Source: Candidatus Thiodiazotropha endoloripes (GTDB lineage Bacteria > Pseudomonadota > Gammaproteobacteria > Chromatiales > Chromatiaceae). From it: a stretch of DNA of 64,000 nt. The position numbers and the translations under genes were made by a program. The stretch is taken from assembly GCA_001709035.1 (NCBI GenBank), contig LVKA01000015.1, positions 222,639 through 286,638 on the forward strand, read 5' to 3'. The notes under the pieces are model-generated. The model did no database searches and was not told the origin of the DNA. It saw only the letters and a list, made by a program, of their open reading frames with translations. Positions 7,991 to 17,921 of the stretch are shown in pieces (position 1 is the stretch's first letter; each line of letters opens with the position of its first letter).

Positions 7991-9313
7991 CTACATGCTT
8001 GCCGCACTGTCGAATTGCTCTTCTTCAGTGGAACCGGTCAAAGCGGTCACGGATGAGGCACCACCCTGAATCACGGTGGTGACATCGTCGAAGTAACCGG
8101 CGCCGACTTCCTGCTGGTGAGAAACAAAGGTGTAGCCTTTGTCGCGGGCTTCGAATTCAGGCTCCTGAACCTTCTCGACATAGTGCTTCATGCCTTCACC
8201 GCGGGCATAGTCATAGGCCAGGTCGAACATGTTGAACCACATATTGTGGATACCCGCCAGGGTAATGAACTGGTATTTGTAACCCATGTCGGAAAGCTCA
8301 TCCTGGAATTTCGCAATGGTGCTGTCGTCCAGGTTTTTCTTCCAGTTGAAAGATGGTGAGCAATTATAAGCCAGCAGCTTGTTTGGATTTTCAGCCAGTA
8401 CCGCCTGAGCAAATTCACGGGCAAAGCCCAGATCCGGTGTACCGGTTTCACACCACACCAGATCCGCATAAGGTGCATAGGCAACTCCGCGGGAGATGGC
8501 CTGTTCCAGACCATTCTTGACCCGGTAGAAACCCTCGGCAGTACGCTCACCGGTGAGGAAGGGCTGATCGTTGGCGTCTACATCGGAGGTCAACAGATTG
8601 GCCGCCTCAGAATCGGTTCTGGCCAGTACCAGGGTGGGCACATCCATCACATCCGCTGCCAGACGGGCGGCGATCAGTTTCTGCACCGCTTCCTGAGTCG
8701 GCACCAGCACCTTGCCACCCATGTGACCACACTTCTTCACCGCTGCCAGCTGATCTTCAAAGTGAACTCCGGCAGCACCGGCGGAGATCATGTTTTTCAT
8801 CAGTTCGAAGGCGTTGAGTACACCACCGAAACCGGCTTCCGCATCGGCCACGATGGGAAGAAAATAGTCCACATGACCTTCATCACCCGGATTGATATCT
8901 CTTGACCACTGGATCTCGTCAGCACGCTTGAAGGCACTGTTGATACGACGCACCATGGTCGGCACCGAATCATAGGCGTAGAGAGACTGATCGGGATACA
9001 TGGTTTCGGAAGTATTACCGTCGGCGGCAACCTGCCAGCCCGACAGATAGATCGCCTCGATACCGGCCTTCGCCTGCTGCATCGCCTGACCACCGGTGAT
9101 GGCGCCCATGCAGTTCACATAGCCTTTCTTGGCATCGCCGCGAACCAGGTCCCAGAGTTTTTCGGCGCCTTTCCGTGCATAGGTGTATTCGGGTTGAACC
9201 GAGCCGCGCAGGCGGACTACATCCTCAGCGCTGTAACCGCGTTTGACGTCTGTCCAACGGGGATTTTCTGCCCAATCCTTGTTCAACGCTTCGATCTGTT
9301 CTTTACGTGTCAT
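7991..9313 (-). CDS. aceA: Isocitrate lyase
   Basis: 440 residues from the ATG at 9313 ([10 protein letters not shown]), which has GGAG at proper spacing; an ATG three codons earlier is too close to that site. Catalytic signature KKCGHMGGK (active-site Cys) and the [16 protein letters not shown] and [14 protein letters not shown] segments are present. It splits isocitrate into glyoxylate and succinate, the first step of the glyoxylate shunt. It lies 55 bases downstream of aceB on the same strand, forming an aceBA operon with a strong terminator after it. Length and motifs are those of the bacterial type (E. coli AceA, 434 residues). Confidence 0.97.
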   Translation of the reverse strand: MTRKEQIEALNKDWAENPRWTDVKRGYSAEDVVRLRGSVQPEYTYARKGAEKLWDLVRGDAKKGYVNCMGAITGGQAMQQAKAGIEAIYLSGWQVAADGNTSETMYPDQSLYAYDSVPTMVRRINSAFKRADEIQWSRDINPGDEGHVDYFLPIVADAEAGFGGVLNAFELMKNMISAGAAGVHFEDQLAAVKKCGHMGGKVLVPTQEAVQKLIAARLAADVMDVPTLVLARTDSEAANLLTSDVDANDQPFLTGERTAEGFYRVKNGLEQAISRGVAYAPYADLVWCETGTPDLGFAREFAQAVLAENPNKLLAYNCSPSFNWKKNLDDSTIAKFQDELSDMGYKYQFITLAGIHNMWFNMFDLAYDYARGEGMKHYVEKVQEPEFEARDKGYTFVSHQQEVGAGYFDDVTTVIQGGASSVTALTGSTEEEQFDSAASM

Positions 9314-9368
9314 TTGTCTCATCTCCAGTCATGTCTCGATATTGTTTTGGTGGTATCGCTACGACCAA

Positions 9369-10982
9369 TCAAGTAAGTTGCTCGTAAGCCGGTAAGGTGA
9401 GGAACTCCTCAAACTCATCGTTGGCAACGATCTGTTTCAACAGCTCAGCTGCCTGCTCAAAATTGCCCGACTCATAGGCCAGCTCTCCGAACTCCTGCCT
9501 GATCTCATGTAGTTCGTCTTTAACGGCCTGCTCAAAAAACTGATAGGTAACCTTGCGGCCATCACTCAGAACGCCTTTTGGATAGCGGATCCACTGCCAA
9601 ATCTGAGATCTGGCAATTTCAGCCGTGGCGGCGTCTTCCATCAGGTGGTGAATCGGTACAGCACCACGACCACCGATCCAAGCGGCGGTATAGCGCAATG
9701 CGGCACTGACGTTGTTGCGTAATCCGGCTTCGGTGATTTCACCTTCAGGCACTGCCAGCAGATTGGCCGCCTTGACTGACAGCGACTCGTCGAAACGATC
9801 GAGCTGATTGGCCTCAGGCATGTGGTGATTGAAAATCCCCATCGCCACAGGCACCAGTCCGGGATGCGCTACCCAGGTACCGTCATGGCCGTCTGTGGCC
9901 TCCCGCTCCTTATCCTGTCTGACCTTCTCTTTGGCCGCCGCATCCGCTTGCGGATCGTCGCGAATCGGGATCTGTGCCGCCATACCGCCCATCGCGTGGG
10001 CGCCACGACGATGGCAGGTATTGATCAGCAGCTTCGAATAGGCTCTGAGAAAAGGCACAGTCATGGTGACCTGGCTGCGGTCCGGCAGGACGAATTCCGG
10101 ATGGGCGTGAAAACGTTTGATGAAGCTGAAGATATAGTCCCAGCGGCCACAATTGAGACCGCAGATGTAGTCTCTCAACTCATAGAGGATCTCATCCATC
10201 TCGAACACAGCGGTGATGGTTTCGATCAGTACGGTACAGCGAATGGTGCCCTGATCGAGACCGAGTTCCTGCTCCGCCCAGGCGAAGACATCACGCCACA
10301 GGCGAGCCTCGAGGTAACTCTCCATCTTCGGCAGGTAGAAATAGGGACCACTGCCCATCTCCAGCAGGGTTTTGGCGTTATGGAACAGATAGAGCCCGAA
10401 ATCGAAAAAGGCGCCACTGATGCGGCGGCCATCCACACTCATGTGTTTCTCTTCCAGATGCCAGCCACGGGGACGCACAATCAGGGTGGCGAGTTGATCA
10501 TCCAGTTGGTACTGCTTGCCTTCCGGACTGGTGAAACTGAGTGTGCGGTTTACCGCCTCACGCAGATTGATCTGCCCTTCCACGGTGGTATTCCAGTGAG
10601 GCGAGTGGGCATCCTCAAGATCCGCCATAAAACACTTTGCCCCGGAGTTCAGGGCGTTGATCAACATCTTGCGATCAACCGGGCCGGTAATCTCCACCCG
10701 TCGATCCTGCAGATCCTTTGGTGCCGGGCGAACCTTCCATTCAGACTGCCGGATCCCGCTGGTCCCTTCCAGAAAATCGGGCAGTTGACCCTGGTTGAGC
10801 TGTTGCTGGCGTCGCGAACGGCTCTTCAACAGCTCACGTCTGGTATCGCCAAACAGACGCTCCAGCTCAGCAACGAAGTGAAGTGCCTCCGGTGACAGTA
10901 TCTCCTGATACTCCGACTTCATCTCGCCGGTGATTCTGACCTCTTGTGTCTGATGCCAGAGGTTTGATGTGGTACTCGACAT
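9369..10982 (-). CDS. aceB: Malate synthase A
   Basis: 537 residues from the ATG at 10982, preceded by GAGGAGATTGAAAATT; an in-frame ATG six codons upstream overlaps that ribosome site. Condenses glyoxylate with acetyl-CoA to malate, second step of the glyoxylate shunt. Conserved blocks: MADLEDAHSPHW, IETITAVFEMDEILYEL, GLNCGRWDYIFS, GMAAQIPIRDD, NGHDGTW-like DGHDGTWVAHPGL, and MEDAATAEIARSQIWQW. One position is odd: the family signature normally reads R/K-D-H before the GLN block, but here it is RDYICGLN, with Tyr in place of His. Transcribed with aceA and divergent from aceK. Confidence 0.96.
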   Translation of the reverse strand: MSSTTSNLWHQTQEVRITGEMKSEYQEILSPEALHFVAELERLFGDTRRELLKSRSRRQQQLNQGQLPDFLEGTSGIRQSEWKVRPAPKDLQDRRVEITGPVDRKMLINALNSGAKCFMADLEDAHSPHWNTTVEGQINLREAVNRTLSFTSPEGKQYQLDDQLATLIVRPRGWHLEEKHMSVDGRRISGAFFDFGLYLFHNAKTLLEMGSGPYFYLPKMESYLEARLWRDVFAWAEQELGLDQGTIRCTVLIETITAVFEMDEILYELRDYICGLNCGRWDYIFSFIKRFHAHPEFVLPDRSQVTMTVPFLRAYSKLLINTCHRRGAHAMGGMAAQIPIRDDPQADAAAKEKVRQDKEREATDGHDGTWVAHPGLVPVAMGIFNHHMPEANQLDRFDESLSVKAANLLAVPEGEITEAGLRNNVSAALRYTAAWIGGRGAVPIHHLMEDAATAEIARSQIWQWIRYPKGVLSDGRKVTYQFFEQAVKDELHEIRQEFGELAYESGNFEQAAELLKQIVANDEFEEFLTLPAYEQLT

Positions 10983-11082
10983 AATTTTCAATCTCCTCAT
11001 ATTCTTCGCCGCGCACTTGGTTGGTGCGGTCGTAACGGCTGAAAAATCACACTGCCATTCTCTGAGGCGTGTTCAATTTTTT

Positions 11083-11171
11083 GTGCACTGCGTTAAAGCA
11101 TAGTGAAAAGGTCAACATTATTTTCAAAAAAATCTCAATAGTTAGCTTTGACAAAAAAAATAGTGCACTGC
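11083..11171. promoter_or_regulatory. Duplicated GTGCACTGC motif between aceB and aceK
   Basis: The 260-base divergent region contains two identical GTGCACTGC direct repeats at 11083-11091 and 11163-11171, separated by 80 bases in a very AT-rich stretch. The spacing is close to eight helical turns, compatible with a looping regulator controlling both aceBA and aceK. No known operator was recognised, so the regulator is unknown. Confidence 0.35.
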
Positions 11172-11242
11172 AATAAAAATCTGCTAAACCTTACTTAATC
11201 ACTCAGATATAACGACCCAACGAAAAACGACGCACCAAAACA

Positions 11243-13012
11243 ATGCAGAATCAGCCTCAACAGATCGCCCGCTCGATCCTGACTGGATTTGAGAGACACT
11301 TCTCCTTTTTTCAGGAGATCAGCAGTGCGGCCCGCCAACGCTTTGAACATGCGGACTGGCAGGCCGTGCGTGAGGCATCGGCAAAGCGCATCAACTTCTA
11401 TGATCTACGAGTCAAAGAGGCGATCGAACGACTCAAATCCAGTTTCGATATTGAGGTGCTGGATGAGAGGCTGTGGCAGGAAGTGAAACAGATCTACAGC
11501 AAACTGCTGCGTACCCACAGCCGTCCTGAGCTGGCTGAAACTTTTTACAATTCAGTGTTTTGCAGGCTCTTTGACAGGCGTTACTACGATAACGACAAGA
11601 TCTTCATCGAATCCCAGGTGGATCGTCAGGGCCTCTCCGAACGCTATCAGGTCTACATGTCTTTCCATCTGGATGAGGGGGATCTGCAGGGCTGTATCTG
11701 GGACATGCTCTCCGCCTTCTACTTCTCCCTGCCCTACGAGAACATCGACAGGGACTGCAAACTGCTGACCGACTCGCTGATTGAGCAGGCCGGATTCGAT
11801 CGCCTGCCCAAAGATCTGCGCTTCGATATCCTGGAATCCCCTTTCTATCGCAACAAGGCGGCCTACCTGATCGGCAGAATGGTCTATGGGGATAAAATCC
11901 GTCCGTTCATCATCCCACTGATCAACAATGAGGAGGGTGGGCTCTTCGTCGATGCCCTGTTGATCCGCGGCCGACATGTGGAAGCCCTGTTCAGCTTTGC
12001 CCGGGCCTACTTCATGGCCAAGACCCCGGTCCCCACCGCCACAGTCGCTTTTTTGAAAAGCATCATGCCCGACAAAACCCTGTCTGAGCTCTACATGAGC
12101 ATTGGGTTACATAAACAGGCGAAAAATGAGTTCTATCGGGATCTGCTCAACCATCTCGACGACAGTACGGATAAATTCGTGCTTGCCGCTGGCACACCCG
12201 GGCTCGTGATGCAGGTGTTTACCCTGCCATCCTTTCCCTATGTATTCAAAGTGATACGCGACCAATTTCCACCACAGAAAGAGGTTACGCACAAGCTGAT
12301 CAAAGAGCGTTATCTGCAGGTCAAGAAACATGACCGTATCGGACGTATGGCTGACACCCTCGATTTCGCCGAAGTGGCACTGCCGCTGGATCGGATTGAA
12401 CCAAAGCTACTCCAGGAGCTGCAGAACACCATCGCCAATCAACTCGAAATCGACGATGACAAACTGGTGATCAAGCACCTCTATATCGAACGCCGCATGA
12501 CACCTCTCAATCTCTATCTGCAAGAGACTGATGACGAGATGGCGCGTGAGATTCTCGGCGACTGGGGGCTGGCGCTGAAACAGCTGATGGGCGTGAACAT
12601 CTTTCCCGGTGACCTGTTGTTCAAAAATTTTGGGGTTAACGACCAGCGTAAAGTGGTGTTCTACGACTATGATGAGATCTGTTATCTCAGTGAATGTAAC
12701 TTCCGCAGAATCCCGCCGCCAAGAAGCTCGCTCGATCTGTTCAGAGATGAGCCCTGGTATAGTGTCAATCCCAATGACATCTTTCCGGAAGAGTTCATCA
12801 CTTTCATCAGCACCGATCCGAAAATCCGCAAAATGCTGATGGAACTGCATCCGGATCTGTTTGATATCAGTAGCTGGCAGAATGCCCAGGAGAGCCTGGC
12901 AGCCGGTCAACAGGCGGATGTCTTCCCCTATCCGCAGAAGTTGAGATTTTCCCGCAAACTCCAGAGTGCCAAGGTGTCGGCTCAGCTGTTAGCGGCGGCC
13001 GCTGTGGTTTGA
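11243..13012 (+). CDS. aceK: Isocitrate dehydrogenase kinase/phosphatase
   Basis: 589 residues, within the AceK size range (E. coli 578). Shows the nucleotide-binding AAGTPGLVMQVFTLPSFPYVFKVI block (about 314-337), the KHDRIGRMADTLDF segment, and the C-terminal YDYDEICYLSECNFRRIP block. AceK phosphorylates isocitrate dehydrogenase to divert carbon into the glyoxylate shunt and also removes the phosphate. Unlike the enterobacterial aceBAK operon, here aceK is transcribed divergently from aceBA. Confidence 0.96.
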   Translation: MQNQPQQIARSILTGFERHFSFFQEISSAARQRFEHADWQAVREASAKRINFYDLRVKEAIERLKSSFDIEVLDERLWQEVKQIYSKLLRTHSRPELAETFYNSVFCRLFDRRYYDNDKIFIESQVDRQGLSERYQVYMSFHLDEGDLQGCIWDMLSAFYFSLPYENIDRDCKLLTDSLIEQAGFDRLPKDLRFDILESPFYRNKAAYLIGRMVYGDKIRPFIIPLINNEEGGLFVDALLIRGRHVEALFSFARAYFMAKTPVPTATVAFLKSIMPDKTLSELYMSIGLHKQAKNEFYRDLLNHLDDSTDKFVLAAGTPGLVMQVFTLPSFPYVFKVIRDQFPPQKEVTHKLIKERYLQVKKHDRIGRMADTLDFAEVALPLDRIEPKLLQELQNTIANQLEIDDDKLVIKHLYIERRMTPLNLYLQETDDEMAREILGDWGLALKQLMGVNIFPGDLLFKNFGVNDQRKVVFYDYDEICYLSECNFRRIPPPRSSLDLFRDEPWYSVNPNDIFPEEFITFISTDPKIRKMLMELHPDLFDISSWQNAQESLAAGQQADVFPYPQKLRFSRKLQSAKVSAQLLAAAAVV

Positions 13013-13068
13013 AGCGAAGATAAGGGTCAGGATGACCGAGAAACCAGGCGTCTCAGAATGTGCTGTTG

Positions 13069-16000
13069 CTAATCCTGACTGGAGTGCTCCATCAGTTCGT
13101 TCAACATCAGCAACAACTCATCACGATGAGATTCAAAAATCTCGATTTCACTAAAGAAATCCTTCACCTCGATACCGCTTTTATGCTTAACAAGCTGCTC
13201 GGCAGAGTCATGAATCGCATTATGTAAAGTGCTGATCTTCCGTAACATTGGAGAATCGGCCAATCGGCTATCGACCTGCCCGTCCAGCCATTGGCCAAAT
13301 CGACACTGATGTTTATCGAGCACCGGTGGGCCCATCTTCTCGCCCTGGATATATTGCAACAGATGGGCAATCCAGGCCCGATGCTCAACCGCAGCAAACA
13401 GCAGCGGTTGATCATCCCGGCTGAGTCGGGCTGTTTCGCTCCAAAGATGATCGGGCTGCCAATCACTTAACCACGGCAGGACCTCTTCGGATGGCATGGG
13501 TCGGGCAATCGCATACCCCTGCCCAAGCTGGCATCCCAGTTTCAGCAGCATCTCACCATGGGCCAGGGTTTCAACTCCCTCGGCAATGGCGTTGCGACTG
13601 AACGCGGATGCCAAACCGAGCACCCCTTCCAGTATCGCTAGATCATCCGGGTCATCCAGCATGTCCCGCACAAAACTCTGATCGATCTTGAGCAGCCCTG
13701 CGGGCAGTCGCTTCAGATAGGTCAGTGAGGAGTAACCGGTTCCAAAATCATCCAGGGCAAAGCCAACCCCCAGATTCCGACACTCGCGAATGATTTCAGA
13801 GACCTGATCGATCTCGTCCAATGCACTGGTTTCGAGCACCTCCAGTTCCAGATCACCAGGCTTTACATTGGGATGCTTTGCCAGCAGATAACGCAGGCGG
13901 GTGACAAAATTGGGTTGCTGAAGATGCATCGCATCGATATTTACACTGATCTGCAACGGCACCCCGGCCCGTCGCCACTCTGCGATCTGTCCGAGCGCGG
14001 TATCCAGCACCCACTCACCCAACTGCACAGAGAACGGATGCTGCTCTATGACAGACATAAAAGCACCGGGTAACAGCAACCCTCGCTGTGGATGCTGCCA
14101 ACGAATCAGTGCCTCCATACCCAAGATGTCACCACTCTGCATATTCACCTTGGGTTGATAGTGGAGCACCATCTCACCACTTTTCAGGGCAATACGGATC
14201 CGCTCCAGACTTTCGTGGTAGCCACGAACCGTCCGGTCATGTTCAGCATCGAAGATATGGTAGCGATTCTTTCCCGCCTGCTTGGCCTGATACATGGCTT
14301 GGTCCGCCTGACGCAGCAGTTGATCCGCATCGAGCACTTCTGCCTGAGGAAAAAAGGTAACACCAAGGCTGGCCGAGACTTTCAACTCCATACCTTTGGT
14401 ATGTATCGGTTCGGCTGCCGATGCCATCAGCCGCTCGATGATATTGACGCTCGCGGCATGATCAGCAAGATCCATCAACACAGCGACAAACTCATCCCCT
14501 CCCAGGCGTGACAGGGTATCGCCCTCGCGTAAGGCATGCTTCATTCGCTCCGCAAGCTGAATCAGAAACAGATCCCCCACATCGTGGCCATGCGCATCAT
14601 TGATCTGCTTGAAACCATCCAGATCCAGATAGACGATACCCACCAGTGTGTTGCGACGCTGCGCCTGAAGCATCGCCTGATAGAGTCGATCAGCCAGCAA
14701 AACCCGGTTCGGCAACCCGGTAAGCACATCGTAGTGGGCGATACGTTCCAGTTTCCTCTGCTGCTCTTTCAGCGGCGTTATGTCGGAGAAGAGTCCCACG
14801 TAGTATTTAAGACTGCCCTGCTCGTCATAGACATTGCTGACGGTGAGCATTTCAGCGTAGACCTCACCGCTTTTTCGCCGGTTCCAGATCTCTCCCGACC
14901 AATGTCCGTGCTTCAGCAATTCCTGCCACATGTCGGCGTAGAAGGCGCTATCGTGACGTCCGGAAGCCAGCAATCTGGGATTCTTCCCCAGCACCTCCTT
15001 CCGGCTGTAATCGGTGATACGACTGAACGCACTGTTGACATCCAGAATGGTGCCGTCAGGATCGGTTATCATGATGCCCTCACGGGCTGAGTCGAAAACG
15101 CTGGCGGCCTGACGCAATTGATCTTCGGTCTTTCTACGCTCTGTAATATCGTGCCCAATGCCCAGGATTCCGATCAGGCTCGCCTGTTCGTCAAACATCG
15201 GTGTCTTGGTGGTCTCCAGCAGCTCACGATGACCATCTGCAAAAGTGACCCACTCTTCATGGACCTTCGGACCACCCTGTTCAATAACTTTCTGATCATG
15301 CTCTCGATAAGATGCCGCCTTATCCGCCGACATGAAATCGACATCTGATTTCCCCAGAATTTCATCCTCAACGGCACCCAAATAACCCTCAAATCTAGGA
15401 TTACAGGCCAGATAGGTCCCATCAGGATCTTTCAACCAGATCAGATCGGGCAAGGTCTGTATCAGAACTTTGAGAAAACCGCTCTGTCGCAGCAGTTTTG
15501 TCTCCAGTTGTTTCTGCTGCGCCAGCTCCTGCATCAGTCGCAGTGTGTTGCTGGAGAGAATCCCGTAGCTGACTAGGATGATATCGATCATCTTGCGGGT
15601 AAACCCGCTCATCTCTTTCAGTGCATATTGCTTGGCCTCTTCCAGCGCAAGCCCCTGGCGCAGGCCTAAAATGATGTAGGAGAGATGTCGATCGGACTCA
15701 AGTATGTGGGAAGCCAGCCAGCGAACCAGAAATTCCAGGGTCTTTTCAGCGGTCTGATGTTCGGATCCCTGCTCTGTCTGACTGATCAACGCCTGCAACT
15801 GATCGATAAAGGCCTGATGGGAATCCCGATGACTCGCCTCCAATGACTCATCCGGCAGATATTTACGCCAGATGGCCTCTTCTGTCTCGAAGTGGTAGAC
15901 CGTGTACTCCAACAGCCCATCAAATACCTTGCTGAGGTCGATCTGATCCGATTCGAATGCAAACTGGGATGCCAGCTCGTTCAACAGCCGCACCAATTGA

Positions 16001-16074
16001 CGATGCTGCTCATCGACCGTGGGAAGACCGGTGTTGAAATTATCGTCCCAGGGGAAGATGTCGATACGTTTCAT
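13069..16074 (-). CDS. Hemerythrin-PAS-PAS-GGDEF-EAL-CZB signalling protein
   Basis: 1001 residues. N-terminal bacteriohemerythrin domain (about 1-130; WDDNFNTGLPTVDEQH, HFETEE, HRDSHQAF, HILESDRHL supply the di-iron ligands), then two PAS domains (about 195-440), GGDEF (LGGDEFVAVL, 525-529), EAL (MEALIRW, 654-656) and a C-terminal CZB-like zinc domain (HRAWIAHLLQYI, CRFGQWLDG, LHNAIHDSAEQL). No transmembrane segment is evident, so a cytosolic sensor. Both catalytic motifs look intact, so it may make and break cyclic di-GMP. Hemerythrin suggests oxygen or NO input and CZB suggests zinc/redox input; this combination of inputs in one protein is notable. Confidence 0.92.
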   Translation of the reverse strand: MKRIDIFPWDDNFNTGLPTVDEQHRQLVRLLNELASQFAFESDQIDLSKVFDGLLEYTVYHFETEEAIWRKYLPDESLEASHRDSHQAFIDQLQALISQTEQGSEHQTAEKTLEFLVRWLASHILESDRHLSYIILGLRQGLALEEAKQYALKEMSGFTRKMIDIILVSYGILSSNTLRLMQELAQQKQLETKLLRQSGFLKVLIQTLPDLIWLKDPDGTYLACNPRFEGYLGAVEDEILGKSDVDFMSADKAASYREHDQKVIEQGGPKVHEEWVTFADGHRELLETTKTPMFDEQASLIGILGIGHDITERRKTEDQLRQAASVFDSAREGIMITDPDGTILDVNSAFSRITDYSRKEVLGKNPRLLASGRHDSAFYADMWQELLKHGHWSGEIWNRRKSGEVYAEMLTVSNVYDEQGSLKYYVGLFSDITPLKEQQRKLERIAHYDVLTGLPNRVLLADRLYQAMLQAQRRNTLVGIVYLDLDGFKQINDAHGHDVGDLFLIQLAERMKHALREGDTLSRLGGDEFVAVLMDLADHAASVNIIERLMASAAEPIHTKGMELKVSASLGVTFFPQAEVLDADQLLRQADQAMYQAKQAGKNRYHIFDAEHDRTVRGYHESLERIRIALKSGEMVLHYQPKVNMQSGDILGMEALIRWQHPQRGLLLPGAFMSVIEQHPFSVQLGEWVLDTALGQIAEWRRAGVPLQISVNIDAMHLQQPNFVTRLRYLLAKHPNVKPGDLELEVLETSALDEIDQVSEIIRECRNLGVGFALDDFGTGYSSLTYLKRLPAGLLKIDQSFVRDMLDDPDDLAILEGVLGLASAFSRNAIAEGVETLAHGEMLLKLGCQLGQGYAIARPMPSEEVLPWLSDWQPDHLWSETARLSRDDQPLLFAAVEHRAWIAHLLQYIQGEKMGPPVLDKHQCRFGQWLDGQVDSRLADSPMLRKISTLHNAIHDSAEQLVKHKSGIEVKDFFSEIEIFESHRDELLLMLNELMEHSSQD

Positions 16075-16185
16075 TGAAGAGGATCGCTTTCATCATTTTT
16101 TATTCGAATAAAGGGTGAAATATCACCCGAAAATCAGCGATCCAATGCTGTTACACCACATGAATTTTATTCCGCTGGAACTCAA

Positions 16186-16203
16186 TATCATCAGTTGATG
16201 ATA
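16186..16203. repeat. Short perfect palindrome TATCATCA-GT-TGATGATA
   Basis: An 8-bp inverted repeat with a 2-base centre in the 286-base gap between the hemerythrin signalling gene (starting at 16074 on the minus strand) and the sugar transferase. It could be an operator for the signalling gene; no further support is visible. The rest of this gap holds no gene. Confidence 0.3.
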
Positions 16204-16360
16204 TAACATGATTTTCGAAGGAACAAAGGGAATTGTTGATGATGCATGCAATATGTTGTTGTTCCGCTTGGGTAGATTACCCTTGCCAGCAAGTCACAAT
16301 TCGATCAAGGATTTGTACGATCTACGGAATACGACTTTCTAAGCGACCGGTTAGAGCAAC

Positions 16361-17752
16361 TTACTGGGCACCCTTGCCAAGCAATACCACCTCAATGGTT
16401 TGCAAGAGGATGATGAAGTCGAGCATGGTGCTGGCATTTTTGACGTAGTAGAGATCGTATTCAAGCTTTCGCTTGGCATCCTCTTCAGATGCACCATAGG
16501 GGTAGAGCATCTGCGCCCAACCGGTCAAACCGGGCTTGACCCAATGTCGTTGTGGATAGTAGGGAATGTCGTTCGACAGCTGCATGACGAACTCCGGCCG
16601 CTCCGGTCGTGGTCCTACCAGGCTCATATCCCCGTTCAGTATGTTGTAGATCTGCGGTAACTCATCCAGCCGGGTCTTGCGCAGGAAACCACCCAGCTTG
16701 GTGATACGGGCGTCATTTTTGGTAGCCCACCTGGCAACACCATCCGCCTCGGCATCGGTGCGCATACTGCGGAATTTATAGACCTTGAACAGCTTACCGT
16801 TTTTGCCTACACGAACCTGACTGTAGAGAATCGGATCCCGGCCCCCGGATTCGATCAGACTGGCGATGGTAACCAGAACCATCAGTGGTGCGGCAAACAG
16901 AAAGATTATGATGCCTACTGACATATCAAAGGCTTTTTTGATCGTCCGGTTCAATGCCCGCTGCCGATAACCATCGGTATAGAGCATCCAGCTGGGATAG
17001 AGCAGATCGATATTGATGATCGAAAGCTCTTTTTCAAAGAAGGTCAGTAGATCGAGTATTCTGATCCCTTTGATTTTACACTCAAGCAACTCATGGTTAG
17101 GCAGTTTCTTGCGCCGATCATCCACAGCCACCACAATCTCATCCACCGCCAGGCGGTTGGATATCTCCAGCAGCGACTGATCCTTGACGATCTGCCGATC
17201 CTTATCGATCAGTTCAATTCTGTCACCGAGATTCACATAGGCCACCACCACGATACCCAGTGTATCTTTATCTCTCATCGACTCCTCAATGCGATCCGCA
17301 TTGATTCCCACACCCAGGACCAGAACCCGGCGTTTCAGGATTTTATCGGAAGTCACACGAACGAAAATGGTTCGCGCCACCAGAATTCCGAGCAGTGACA
17401 GAGCCAAACCATAACTAAGTACCGATTGGCCATTATCAACGAATATGGGCGCAACAACTAGTAACAACAGCATCGCCACACCACCGACTAGAAAGGCCAG
17501 GATAATCCGTAGCAGGAAGCCCGATGAGGTTGCCATCGATCCCTTCTGGTAGAGGCCCAGGGCGGTCATTGCGGAGAACAACACCAACGAGAAAATTACT
17601 GGTATGTTGCTCTCCAAACTGGAGATTGTTTGGTTGGCGATTTGATGAAATAGCAGAATGGCGCCATGCATCGAAGAGAAAAATATCAACACCTCAGCAA
17701 CAGCCAGAAGTACTACGGCCTTAGAGATATAGATTCCAAAAAGCTTGATCAT
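16361..17752 (-). CDS. Polyisoprenyl-phosphate sugar-1-phosphate transferase (EPS type)
   Basis: 463 residues. Four to five N-terminal membrane segments, a central Rossmann-like domain (RRVLVLGVGINADRIEESM) and a C-terminal bacterial sugar transferase domain: KKAFDMSVGIIIFLFAAPLM, the KFRSMRTDAEADG motif, KTRLDELPQIYNILNGDMSL and GPRPERPEFV. It starts an exopolysaccharide repeat by moving a sugar phosphate onto undecaprenyl phosphate. The N-terminal form resembles the subfamily linked to PEP-CTERM/exosortase loci, but no exosortase gene is visible here. No other glycosyltransferase genes flank it, so it stands alone. Confidence 0.9.
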   Translation of the reverse strand: MIKLFGIYISKAVVLLAVAEVLIFFSSMHGAILLFHQIANQTISSLESNIPVIFSLVLFSAMTALGLYQKGSMATSSGFLLRIILAFLVGGVAMLLLLVVAPIFVDNGQSVLSYGLALSLLGILVARTIFVRVTSDKILKRRVLVLGVGINADRIEESMRDKDTLGIVVVAYVNLGDRIELIDKDRQIVKDQSLLEISNRLAVDEIVVAVDDRRKKLPNHELLECKIKGIRILDLLTFFEKELSIINIDLLYPSWMLYTDGYRQRALNRTIKKAFDMSVGIIIFLFAAPLMVLVTIASLIESGGRDPILYSQVRVGKNGKLFKVYKFRSMRTDAEADGVARWATKNDARITKLGGFLRKTRLDELPQIYNILNGDMSLVGPRPERPEFVMQLSNDIPYYPQRHWVKPGLTGWAQMLYPYGASEEDAKRKLEYDLYYVKNASTMLDFIILLQTIEVVLLGKGAQ

Positions 17753-17921
17753 GGCTTAGCTATTGCTATCTCTCGATGGTACTAACAGACGTCATCCAAT
17801 TTACATCAGAAATTCAATCCGTCGAATTTTACAACATCCTTGAGTTGACAGACCAGGGCCTGTTAATCCGATAAGCATAACAATTTCTGCACAAGAATGC
17901 TGTTGTTGTGTGGAATTTTTA

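Noticed and set aside
9822..10895. A 357-codon plus-strand frame opposite aceB
   Set aside because: Shadow frame of malate synthase, no domain or start signal.
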